From NCBI RefSeq assembly GCF_902859735.1, contig NZ_CADIJY010000002.1, positions 434,001 to 498,000 of the forward strand: 64,000 nt of DNA, in the 5' to 3' direction. The DNA is from Achromobacter aegrifaciens. Lineage in GTDB: Bacteria > Pseudomonadota > Gammaproteobacteria > Burkholderiales > Burkholderiaceae_B. Both the position numbers and the translations under genes were made by a program. Positions 34,645-43,600 of this stretch are shown here, piece by piece. The notes beneath the pieces are model-generated. The model was not told the DNA's origin. It worked only from the letters and a program-made list of their open reading frames with translations, and searched no databases. How positions within the stretch are numbered: the stretch's first letter is position 1; each line of letters starts with the position of its first letter.

Positions 34645-34675
34645 AATCTGAGTGTCGTATGTATAGAGGTGTTGC

Positions 34676-34735
34676 ATGAAGTTGATCCAGAATACCGTTG
34701 AGACCCGCATCGGCGCGGAGGTGGTCCGTGTCTGA
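34676..34735 (+). CDS. Possible 19-codon leader peptide before arsH
   Basis: ATG at 34676 opens a 19-residue frame ([19 protein letters not shown]) whose last codons overlap the arsH GTG start in another frame. Such an arrangement can couple translation. No ribosome site stands out (a GAGG at about 34666), and chance is quite possible. Confidence 0.2.
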   Translation: MKLIQNTVETRIGAEVVRV

Positions 34736-35450
34736 AACCCTGGCCGATTTGCCCAACATTGATTCGTCGTTGTTCCATCGACCCGGCGAGGCCGGGCTGT
34801 TTCCTGCCGTGCGGGCCGCGCACGCGCCGCGGTTCCTGCTGCTGTACGGTTCGTTGCGCGAACGCTCCTATAGCCGCCTGGTGGCCGAGGAAGCCGCGCG
34901 CCTGTTGCAGGCGCTGGGCGGCGAAACCCGGCTGTTCAATCCTTCGGGACTGCCGCTGGTCGATGACGCCAGCGATGACCATCCCAAGGTGCGCGAGCTG
35001 CATGAGCTGGTCCAATGGGCCGAAGGCATGGTCTGGAGTTCGCCCGAGCGTCACGGCGCAATGACGGGATTGATGAAGACGCAGATCGACTGGATTCCGC
35101 TGTCGGTGGGCGCGGTGCGCCCGACCCAGGGCAAGACGTTGGCGGTGATGCAGGTGTCGGGCGGATCGCAGTCCTTCAACGCCGTGAACCAGATGCGGGT
35201 GCTGGGGCGCTGGATGCGCATGTTGACCATTCCCAATCAATCGTCGGTGGCCAAGGCCTACCAGGAATTCGACGAGGCGGGACGCATGAAGCCATCGCCC
35301 TACTACGATCGCGTGGTCGACGTCGTCGAGGAACTGATGAAGTTCACCCTGCTTACGCGGGATGCCTCGCCCTATTTGGTGGACCGCTATAGCGAGCGCA
35401 AGGAGGCGGCCGCCGATCTGTCGCGCCGGATGAAGCAGGCGTCCATCTAG
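34728..35450 (+). CDS. arsH: Arsenical resistance protein ArsH
   Basis: A 240-residue NADPH-dependent FMN reductase. The start is the GTG at 34728, after GGAGGTGG. The block [16 protein letters not shown] (about residues 35-50) binds FMN phosphate, and [20 protein letters not shown] and [20 protein letters not shown] are near-diagnostic of ArsH. ArsH oxidises trivalent organoarsenicals such as methylarsenite to the less toxic pentavalent form. Third gene of the arsR-MFS-arsH operon. Its stop overlaps the stop of the convergent PepSY gene. Confidence 0.92.
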   Translation: MSETLADLPNIDSSLFHRPGEAGLFPAVRAAHAPRFLLLYGSLRERSYSRLVAEEAARLLQALGGETRLFNPSGLPLVDDASDDHPKVRELHELVQWAEGMVWSSPERHGAMTGLMKTQIDWIPLSVGAVRPTQGKTLAVMQVSGGSQSFNAVNQMRVLGRWMRMLTIPNQSSVAKAYQEFDEAGRMKPSPYYDRVVDVVEELMKFTLLTRDASPYLVDRYSERKEAAADLSRRMKQASI

Positions 35451-36556
35451 GGGGATTCAAGTCGGGCGCGGGCCTGGGCTTTTAATCCGCGCCGTCTCCA
35501 CCAGAGCCAGATCCCGCTGATGCCCAACGCGCCCAAGCCCAGGCCCAGCAGCGCGACCATGGCTTCTCCCGCAATTCCGCCCAGTTCTCCCGTATGCAGC
35601 GGATACAGCACGGAGTTGATCCGCGCGCCGGGATCGAGTTCGTTCCAGCGCTGTGCCGCCAATACGTGGCCGTCGCGCGGGTCGAGCCAGACGGTGGATC
35701 TGCCGTTTGGATGCGGATCGTCGGGCACGCGCATGCGTATGGCCAAGGGGCGGTCGATGCGCGGCGTGTACAGCAGGTAGCCGATCGCGCCGTCCGGAAA
35801 TGCCGCTTGTGCGGTTGCGGCCAATTCGTCCAGGGAGCGCGGCGGGATGGCGTCCGCTGGCCGCGCCGGCAGCTTGGGCGCCACGACCGGGGGCTGGCCG
35901 CTGGCCAGCGTGATCCAGCCGCCTATCGGACGCCATGCCAGATAGGCGCCGCTGGCCATGCACACCGCCAACAGCAGCGCCAGGATGGCGCCGCCGTTGC
36001 GGTGCACGTCGAACCAGGCGCGCAGCGCGCCCTTGTTGAACGCCATGCGCAAGGACGGCGGCCATTTGCGCGGCCACCATGCGATCAGGCCCGACACCGC
36101 CAGGACCAGATAGGCCAGCGCGGTCCAGGCCAGCACGGCCTTGCCGGTGCGATCCAGCATCAGGGCGCTGTGCAGCTTGTAGACGATGGCGACCAGGCCC
36201 TCGTCTTCTCCCCTTCTGCCCTGCTCCCGGCCGCTGGCCGGATCGAGATAGACCGTGCCGTCCCAGGCGTCGGGCGCCCTCACCCTGACCTGCATGGTTT
36301 CGCCGGATTCGCGCGGCGGGCGGAAGGTGTAGGAGGCTTGCGGGCCGAACTCGGCGGCCAGGTTGCGGCGCATGGATTCGAACGATGCGGGCTGGCCGGC
36401 GCCTGCGTTGCCGGCCCGGAAGAGCTCCGGATGCAGCAGCTTGTCCAGCGGCCGCGCGGCCACGAGGAAGGCGCCGGTCAGTCCGGACAGGATCAGGATC
36501 CCGCCCAGGCCCAGCGCCACCCAGCGATGGCAGAGCAGCCAGATACGCCGGGGCAT
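35447..36556 (-). CDS. PepSY-domain membrane protein of iron uptake (PiuB-like)
   Basis: A 369-residue inner-membrane protein with four main membrane helices: near residue 10-30 ([20 protein letters not shown]), about 140-160, about 190-210 and near the C-terminus ([24 protein letters not shown]). The loops carry PepSY-type sequence, and His residues near helix ends could bind haem. Such proteins often follow siderophore receptors and may reduce ferric siderophores. Its ATG overlaps the receptor stop by one base (TGATG), so it is the last gene of the fecIRA-3 operon. Confidence 0.82.
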   Translation of the reverse strand: MPRRIWLLCHRWVALGLGGILILSGLTGAFLVAARPLDKLLHPELFRAGNAGAGQPASFESMRRNLAAEFGPQASYTFRPPRESGETMQVRVRAPDAWDGTVYLDPASGREQGRRGEDEGLVAIVYKLHSALMLDRTGKAVLAWTALAYLVLAVSGLIAWWPRKWPPSLRMAFNKGALRAWFDVHRNGGAILALLLAVCMASGAYLAWRPIGGWITLASGQPPVVAPKLPARPADAIPPRSLDELAATAQAAFPDGAIGYLLYTPRIDRPLAIRMRVPDDPHPNGRSTVWLDPRDGHVLAAQRWNELDPGARINSVLYPLHTGELGGIAGEAMVALLGLGLGALGISGIWLWWRRRGLKAQARARLESP

Positions 36557-38925
36557 CAGTAGGCCAGGCGCGCCTGCAGGTAGACCATGCGCGGCGCGCC
36601 CACCATGCGGCCGCCGTTGGTGTCGACGTTGCGGGTGTAGTAGCGCCGGTCAAACAGGTTGTTCACGCCCACCGCCAGCTCGCTGCCCTTCCATTGGGGC
36701 AATTTGTAGCTGAGCTGCGTGTTCCAGACGCTGAAACCCGGTACGCGGCCGTTGGTCGCGGCGGCGTTCTCCTCTTCGGTGTTGGCGGTGTCCGAGTACT
36801 GGCCGCTCTGTGCCGTCGTGTAGAGGTTGAAAGTCCAGTTATTGCGCATGTAGCGTCCGCCCAGCGTGCCGGTCTGGCGCGAATAGAACGGCACGTCCCG
36901 GCCTTCGAATTCGCCGGATTTCTGGATGGCGCGCACGTAGGTGTAGTTGGCGTAGAGATTCAGGCCGGCGAGCGGGCCGGACTTGTCGAAGTCGTAGTCG
37001 ATGGCGAATTCGACGCCGTTGTGGGTGGTGGCGCCCAGGTTGCGGAACACGGCCGGATTGGTTCCGGGTATCGACAGGATCTGGTTGTCGAACTTCAGGT
37101 TGAAGACCGTGAACTCGGTGTGGGTCTGTTCGCCCGAGTAGCGCAGGCCGGCTTCCAGGGTCTTGGCGACTTCCGGGCTGAGCGGATTGGAGGCCGACAT
37201 CGAGTTCAGCTGCGTGTACTGCACCGCGCCGAACGAGGTGTTGTAGTTGGTATAGAGCGTCAACGCATCGTCGACCAGATAGGCGATGTTCAGCGAAGGC
37301 AGGCCGCGGCTGTTGCGCAGGTCGAACGGCGTGTCGTTGGCGGTGCCGCTGGGCTGGCGGTTGGTGCGGATGTGTTCATAGCGCACGCCGGGCGTGACGC
37401 GCCATTTGCCGTAGGCGATGCGGTCGTCCAGATAGATGGAGTGCGCTTCGGTCTTGTTGTCGAAGACCTGTGCGGCGCCGATGCGTTGGCCCGTGGCCAG
37501 GGATTCCGAATAGCGCCGGTCCTGGCCGGTTTCGTGGATGTAGCGGTAGCCGATGGTCACGTCGTGCGTGGTCGGCCCCCATTCCAGGCGCTGCGTGTAA
37601 CGCGGCTCTATGCCCAGTACCTGGTTGTTGCGCGGCTGATAATCGTTGCGGCCCGTCGCGGTATTGATGAGCGAACTCTGGCGCGAGCTGTCGTAGTGAT
37701 AGACCCGGGCCTCGAATTCCTGGGTGTCCGAGATCGAATTGAGGTATCCGATGTCGACCTGATCGCGCTGCCCTTTCCAGTAATCGGTGGGATGGGTGTT
37801 CTGGAATGGATCGTCGCGGTACTGCGCCACCGTCAGGCCGCCCGGCGTCATCGATTTGACGTCGTAATGGGCGAACTTGCCGTAGATTTCCGACGTCGGG
37901 GTCAGCTCGAAGCGCCATTTCAGCGCCACGTCGTTGTAGCGGTCATGGCTGGCATCGCGCCATTGTTCGCCGTCCATGCCGGAGTACATCAGCGCCACGC
38001 CCAGCCCGTTTTCGAACTGCGTGCCCAGGAAGCCGGTGTACTGGGTATTGGTGCCGCCCTGGCTGAAGATGTTGTAGCGGGCGGAGGCCTCGGCGGTGAG
38101 TCCGCTGCCAGTCGGAATCGAGCGGGTCTTGAAGTTGATTACGCCGCCCACGTTCTGCGGGCCATAGCGCACCGCCCCGCCGCCCCGCACCACGTCGATG
38201 GCTTCGATGTTGCCCAGGCTGGTCGGCGACATCACCAGGTTCGGCTGGCCATAAGGGGCCATGGCCATGGGGATGCCGTCCAGCAGCATGGTGGTGCGGA
38301 ATGAATTGCGCGGGTTCAGGCCGCGGATGCCGACGTGCAGGCCGACCGAGCTGCCGCTGGCGCTGGTGCTGCCGCTGATCTGCACACCTGGCACGCGCCG
38401 CAGCACGTCGGCCACGCTGGTGGCGCCGCTGTTCTGGATCTCGTCGCGCTTGACCAGCGTGCGGGCGCCGCCAAAGGTCTGCACGCTGTTTTCCAGGCCG
38501 GTGCCCAGCCAGTCGCCGCTGACCTGGATCGATTCCAGCGTGTTGGCGTTGCCGGCAGGCACGGCCTTGGCCGCAGGGGCTGGCGCGCGCACCACGTATC
38601 CCTGGCCGCCCTGCTCCTCCGCGGCGAGGCCGGTGCCGGCCAGCAGCCTGGCCAGCCCCGATTCCACGCCATAGCTGCCGTCCAGGCCCTGCGTCCTCAG
38701 TCCGCGCGTGTCCTCGGGCCGGAAGGAAACGGTGATGCCGCCCGCCTTGGCGAAGGCGGAAAGCGCCTGGTCCAGGGGACCTGCCGGAATGCGATAGTCG
38801 TGCGTCGCGGCCGGGGCCGAGCTTTGGGCCGCGGCGGGCGGCGCGGCGGCGAAGGCGGCGGCCAGGCTCAGTGTCAATCCGGCCAAGCGCAGGACGCGGG
38901 GTTGGGTTTTGTCTACGACTGCCAC
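36556..38925 (-). CDS. fecA: FecA-like ferric citrate TonB receptor, cassette 3
   Basis: A 789-residue outer-membrane receptor starting at GTG. The signal peptide ends near PAAAQ. The STN domain (HDYRIPAGPLDQALSAFAKAGG, about residues 41-110) signals to FecR. The plug is strikingly like E. coli FecA: HVGIRGLNPRNS, LDGIPMAMAPYGQPNLVMSP, SLGNIEAIDVVRGGGAVRYG and PQNVGGVINFKTR (about residues 190-265). The barrel ends ...QARLAY. Ferric dicitrate is therefore the best ligand guess. It follows fecR-3 and precedes a PepSY protein. FecA in E. coli is the model surface-signalling receptor. Confidence 0.85.
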   Translation of the reverse strand: MAVVDKTQPRVLRLAGLTLSLAAAFAAAPPAAAQSSAPAATHDYRIPAGPLDQALSAFAKAGGITVSFRPEDTRGLRTQGLDGSYGVESGLARLLAGTGLAAEEQGGQGYVVRAPAPAAKAVPAGNANTLESIQVSGDWLGTGLENSVQTFGGARTLVKRDEIQNSGATSVADVLRRVPGVQISGSTSASGSSVGLHVGIRGLNPRNSFRTTMLLDGIPMAMAPYGQPNLVMSPTSLGNIEAIDVVRGGGAVRYGPQNVGGVINFKTRSIPTGSGLTAEASARYNIFSQGGTNTQYTGFLGTQFENGLGVALMYSGMDGEQWRDASHDRYNDVALKWRFELTPTSEIYGKFAHYDVKSMTPGGLTVAQYRDDPFQNTHPTDYWKGQRDQVDIGYLNSISDTQEFEARVYHYDSSRQSSLINTATGRNDYQPRNNQVLGIEPRYTQRLEWGPTTHDVTIGYRYIHETGQDRRYSESLATGQRIGAAQVFDNKTEAHSIYLDDRIAYGKWRVTPGVRYEHIRTNRQPSGTANDTPFDLRNSRGLPSLNIAYLVDDALTLYTNYNTSFGAVQYTQLNSMSASNPLSPEVAKTLEAGLRYSGEQTHTEFTVFNLKFDNQILSIPGTNPAVFRNLGATTHNGVEFAIDYDFDKSGPLAGLNLYANYTYVRAIQKSGEFEGRDVPFYSRQTGTLGGRYMRNNWTFNLYTTAQSGQYSDTANTEEENAAATNGRVPGFSVWNTQLSYKLPQWKGSELAVGVNNLFDRRYYTRNVDTNGGRMVGAPRMVYLQARLAY

Positions 38926-39032
38926 TTGGTCACATCCCTACAGGTCATCAATGCGCGGTATGCCGGATGAACGCGGGGAAAAGGGACAAGGGCGTAGCGG
39001 CAAAGTTGTAAGCAAGTGAAACCAGGCGGCTT

Positions 39033-39998
39033 TCAGCGCGTCAGGGTGACCCAGTAGGCGGTACGCGTGACGACGCGCAGATCCAGGGTCTTGGCCACGA
39101 CGGCAAGTAGCGCGTCGGTGTCTTGCAGGCGGAATACGCCAGATACCCGCAGGCCGCCCACCGCCGGGTCGCAGCGCAATACGCCGCGCCGGTAGCGCGA
39201 GACCTCGGCCAGCAAGGCGTCCAGGCGCATGTTGTCGGCTTCGAGGACGCCGCGCGTCCATCCGGGCGCGTCTGACCTGGCCTGTGCGTTCGGCAGAAAG
39301 GCATTGGCGGTGAAGCGCACCGACTCGCCGGCATTGAAGATCCGCTCCGGACTGCCATTCCGGAGGGTGACGGCGACGCGATGTTCCAGCACGGTCAGCT
39401 CGGTCTGGACGTCGCCATCGTCCAGTTGCCGGACGACAAACCGGGTGCCCAAGGCGCGCAAGCGGCCCTGGGGAGTCTCCACGATGAAGGGCCGCGCCCT
39501 GCCCGCCGGGTCGGCGGCCGTGCGCACATAGATTTCGCCGCCGCGCAGGTGCAGCAGGCGCATTTCGTCGGAGTAGCCCACCTCCATGGCCGTATCGGTA
39601 TTCAGATGGACCTGGCTGCCGTCGGCCAGCCGCAGGTCCTGGTTTTCGCCCACCGCCGTGCGATAGGCGCCTGCCGGCTCCGCATACAGGCGGTAGGTCA
39701 GCAAGGCGGCGGGCGCGGCAACCCCCAGGACCGCAAGCGTACGCAGCACGGCGCGCCGGCTGACCTGCGACGGGCGCGTCAAGAGCGGCACGCCCACGGA
39801 GGCCGGCACCGTGTCGAACTGCTGCATCAGGCGCTGGGCGCGTTGCCAGGCAAGCTCGCGTTCAGGATGACCGTGACGCCAGCGCTCGAAGGCGGCGTGA
39901 TCCGCCGGTCCGGCCTCGCCGGAATGCAGGCGCACGAGCCAGCGGGCGGCTTCCCGTATGACGGAGGCGTCTAGCGGTTTGGATTCGGCGGCGGCCAT
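39033..39998 (-). CDS. fecR: FecR-type anti-sigma/sigma regulator, cassette 3
   Basis: A 321-residue FecR protein. The N-terminal domain (AARWLVRLHSGEAGPADHAAFERW) is followed by one membrane helix (VLRTLAVLGVAAPAALLTYRL, about residues 78-98), the periplasmic FecR domain (LADGSQVHLNTDTAMEV; LLHLRGGEIYV) and a C-terminal part with LDALLAEVSRYRRGVLRCD. It starts three bases after the fecI-3 stop. It should pass the ferric-citrate signal from the FecA-like receptor to the sigma factor. Confidence 0.9.
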   Translation of the reverse strand: MAAAESKPLDASVIREAARWLVRLHSGEAGPADHAAFERWRHGHPERELAWQRAQRLMQQFDTVPASVGVPLLTRPSQVSRRAVLRTLAVLGVAAPAALLTYRLYAEPAGAYRTAVGENQDLRLADGSQVHLNTDTAMEVGYSDEMRLLHLRGGEIYVRTAADPAGRARPFIVETPQGRLRALGTRFVVRQLDDGDVQTELTVLEHRVAVTLRNGSPERIFNAGESVRFTANAFLPNAQARSDAPGWTRGVLEADNMRLDALLAEVSRYRRGVLRCDPAVGGLRVSGVFRLQDTDALLAVVAKTLDLRVVTRTAYWVTLTR

Positions 39999-40001
39999 GG
40001 G

Positions 40002-40502
40002 TCAGGAATCCAGCATGGTCAGGCAGATTTCGAAGCCCTGGGCCATGTAGCGCTTCACCGTGCGGTCGCTCAAGCCGGTGCGGGCGGCGATTTCGACGTA
40101 GGTGAGCCCTTCCAGTTGCGACAGGACGAACACCTCGCGCGCCTGCGGCGCCAGATTGCCGAGCATGCGGTCCAACTGTTGCAGCGCTTGCTGCACGCCC
40201 AGCAGCATCTCGGGCGAGGCTTCCAATTCGGGTGGCAGCGCGGCCAAGGCCTCGAGCCAGGCGCGTTCCAGCGAGCGGCGGCGCCAGTGATCGTTGAGCA
40301 GCCCCCGCGCGATGGTGGTCAGATAGGCCCTGGGCTGGCGCAGCGTGCGGACTTCCTCGGGATGGCGCAGCACGCGCAGAAAGGTGTCGTGCGCGAAGTC
40401 CGCGGCCTCATCGCCATGGCCGAGGCGATGCCGCCACCATTGGCAGAGCCAGTCGTAGTGGTTTTCGCAGAGTAGCTGGAGCGGCTGTAGGGGCTTGGAC
40501 AT
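40002..40502 (-). CDS. fecI: FecI-type ECF sigma factor, cassette 3
   Basis: A 166-residue ECF sigma factor. Region 2 reads EAADFAHDTFLRVLRH; the connecting part LRQPRAYLTTIARGLLNDHW and region 4 QLEGLTYVEIAARTGLSDRTVKRYM follow E. coli FecI closely. The start at 40502 (MSKPLQPLQ) is preferred over an ATG 11 codons earlier. A Fur-like half-site (AAATGATACC, 40580-40589) lies about 80 bases upstream. It heads the fecI-fecR-fecA-PepSY operon. Confidence 0.88.
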   Translation of the reverse strand: MSKPLQPLQLLCENHYDWLCQWWRHRLGHGDEAADFAHDTFLRVLRHPEEVRTLRQPRAYLTTIARGLLNDHWRRRSLERAWLEALAALPPELEASPEMLLGVQQALQQLDRMLGNLAPQAREVFVLSQLEGLTYVEIAARTGLSDRTVKRYMAQGFEICLTMLDS

Positions 40503-40634
40503 GCTCGAACGCCCCGATAGGCAGCGCGATGACACGGAATGGCGGCCTGGCCGGATTCAGCCCGGCGGCCAGCAGGGCTAAATGATACCAAGAACCGTTC
40601 GCAGTATCGAATCGCGCGGAGCCCTGCGGGGCGT

Positions 40635-43600
40635 TCAGAACGGCACCATCACCTTCAACGTGCCGCGATGGCTTTGTATGTGGGACGAAAAATCCCCGTC
40701 GTACTGCAACCGGAAGTCCAGGCCGCCCGCGTTGGATACCTGCAGGCCCGCGCCGATGCGGCCGATGACGTCGTCCATGGGCACCGAGGTCTCGAAGGCC
40801 CCCGAGCCTGCCGGCGCGCCCTGCAAGCGCGACTTGACCGTGTACTCATCCTTGGACAGGAACGACACGCCGCCATACATGTAGGGGCGCATGGTTGCGC
40901 CGTTCTTCAGCGCCACCTTGCCACCCAGTTCCAGCGTCGGCGACAGGGCCATGACGAATTCGTTGCTGCTTTCCACGTCCAGATGCAAGGCGTCGCGGGA
41001 TTCGCTGTAGCCGGGCATGTGGGTGTAGGACGCGTCCACGTCCACATAGGGTTTCAGGTAAACGTGTTCCCCGGCGTAGGTGCGCGCGATGCGCAGGCGC
41101 AAGGCCGCGCCGTAGACGTCCAGGTCCGAGTCGGCCGTGCTTTGCATGCCGGGGATGCGGATGCTGCGGTTGATGTCGTACTGGCCGTAGCCGCCGCCCA
41201 GGGCCGCGGACAGGGTCCAGGGTCCGGTTTCGCGCTTGACCACCACGCCGGCATAGCCGCTGTCGCCCTTGCCGCTGACCCGTCCGTCGTCGCCGCTCAG
41301 ATGGCTGTTTTGGTAGGCAACGGACCCGCCCAGGAACCAGCCCGGACTGACCTGGCGCTGGCCGCCGAACTGGTAGGTGACGCCATCGAACGAAAATCCG
41401 GAGACCCCGCCGTCGCCGTCCTGGTTGGTATTGATGCCGGACACCTGGCCCCACAGGCAATCCTGCTCGCCGGTCAGCGCGTCGCCGCCCTGGAATGCCG
41501 GGCACGACATCATGGCGCCGGTAAAGCGCGCCATGCTGGCCTGCATCTGCGCGGCAGGCGCCACGGTGACGCCGGCCGACAGGTCGGACAGCCGGTTCGA
41601 ATAGGTGTCGGCGCTTTCGCGGGAGGCCATGTCCAGCGCCGCGAACAAGGACGCCATGGCGGCGTTGCCACCCAGGTTCCAGGCGCCCTGCAGATGATTC
41701 GCAACCGAGCGCTGATTGGCGGCCAATTGCATGGACGGCGCGGCGAAGTCGGCCTGCGTTGCGCGCACGCGCACGTTCTTGCCGTCCAGCCTGGCGTCGT
41801 AGTCGATCACCGGGCTGTCCTTGGCAACGGGGCTGCCTTGCACATCGCCTTGCAGCGTCGCCACGGTGACTTCGTGATCGGGCAGCAAGGTGATGGGCTG
41901 GACATTGACCTGGCCGTTCAGGCGGGTATCGCCCTGCACCACCATGCTCGGCGATTTGAGGTTGGCGAAGTCCACGTCCGCCTGCAGCAGGCCGCCGGCC
42001 TGCAGGTTGAAATTCCCCGTAACCGTGAGCGTGTCGAAGGCGCCGGACCTGCCTATGGCGACCAGCCCCGCGTTGTCGATGTTGGCCTGATAAAGCGTGG
42101 CGTCGCTCAGGGTGCCGCTGGCGGCGTTCCAGACGTTGCAGGCGATGCCGCCCGCGCCGCCGCCGCATTCGATGTTGCCCAGCACGGTCCCCGCATTGTT
42201 GACGGACAGGCTGGCGCCGGGGGCGCTGGCCAGGAAGCTCACGGTCTTGGCCTGCTGCAGGGCGGCGCCGTCATAGCGTACGGCGCTGCCGCCTGCGCCG
42301 GCGATGATCATGCCCGCCGAGCCCACGGTCAGCGTGTTCTGCTTGTCGCCCACGATCCAGACGCCATATGCGCCCGCGCCGGTGCCGCCGCTGACCGAAC
42401 CGTCGACGGTGACCGCGACCTGGCCCGAACCTTGCGGACCGGCGCTTTGCGCAAAGATGCCGGTGGCGCCGGCGCCGGTGGCGGCGATGCTGCCGCTCTG
42501 CGTCAGCGTGACGTTCCCGCCGGATCCCGTGCTGCCCGCGCCTGCCGTGCTGCCGGCGAAGCCGCCGGCGGCATTGCCGCCCAGCCCGCCCCCGCCGCCG
42601 ATGGATTGGGCGATCACGCCGAAGGCGTAGGCCCCCTGGGTCGTGATGTTGCTGGCGACATTGAGGTTAACCGCGCCGCCGTTGCCGTTGCCACCCGTCT
42701 GGCCGCTGCCTGGGGTCCAGCCGCCCGAGTCCAGCTGCAAGCCCTTGCTGGTGTCGCCCGCGATGCCTCCGCCGCCGCCGATGGACTGGGCGATCAGGCC
42801 ATGGGAGCCCGCGCCGCTGGTGCTGATGTGGCTGCCGGCATTCAAGGTCAGGGTCACGGCGCCGCCGTCGCCCGCCGCGCCGCCGCGCCCGCCCAGCGAC
42901 ACGCCAGAAAGGTTGCTGGCGTCGCCCGCGCCGCCCAGCCCGCCGCCGCCGCCGATCGATTGGGCCAGCACGCCATAGGCGCGCGCGCCTTGCGTGGTGG
43001 CGGCGATGCCGGTGGCGACGTCGATGGCGCCGCCCGAGCCGGACAAGCCGCCGTTGCCGCCCACTGCGACGCTCATGGAATGGCTGTCCTGCTGCAGCTT
43101 GGAGCTGCTGTTGCCCGCGCCGGCCGTGCCGCCGCCGCCGCCGATCGATTGCATCGCCAGCGCAGGCGCATCGTCACCCGTGGTCTGGACATTCAGCCAG
43201 CTCCCGCTGCCGGAGGTCAGGATGTTGCCGCCGTTGCCGGCCACGCCGCCTGTGCCGCCAAACGAGGCGCCGACGGTGATGGTGCCTTGGGCCTGATCCG
43301 AGCCATCGCCGCCCTGCCCGCCGCCTCCGCCGATCGATTGCAGCAGCACGCCATAGGCGTTGTAGCCGGTGGTGGCGATGCTGTTGCCATGGTCGTCGTC
43401 GAAGAAGAAGCTCAGGACGCCGCCATTGCCGCCGGCGCCGCCGCTGCCGCCCACGCCGATGATCGCGTTGGCCTTGATCTTGCTGCCCGAGGCGCTGGAC
43501 GATCCGCCCACGCCGCCGCCTCCGCCTATGGACTGGGCCACCAGGCCGTCGGCCCAGTCGCCGGCGGTGGCGATCTTGCCCGCGTAGTTCACGGTGACGT

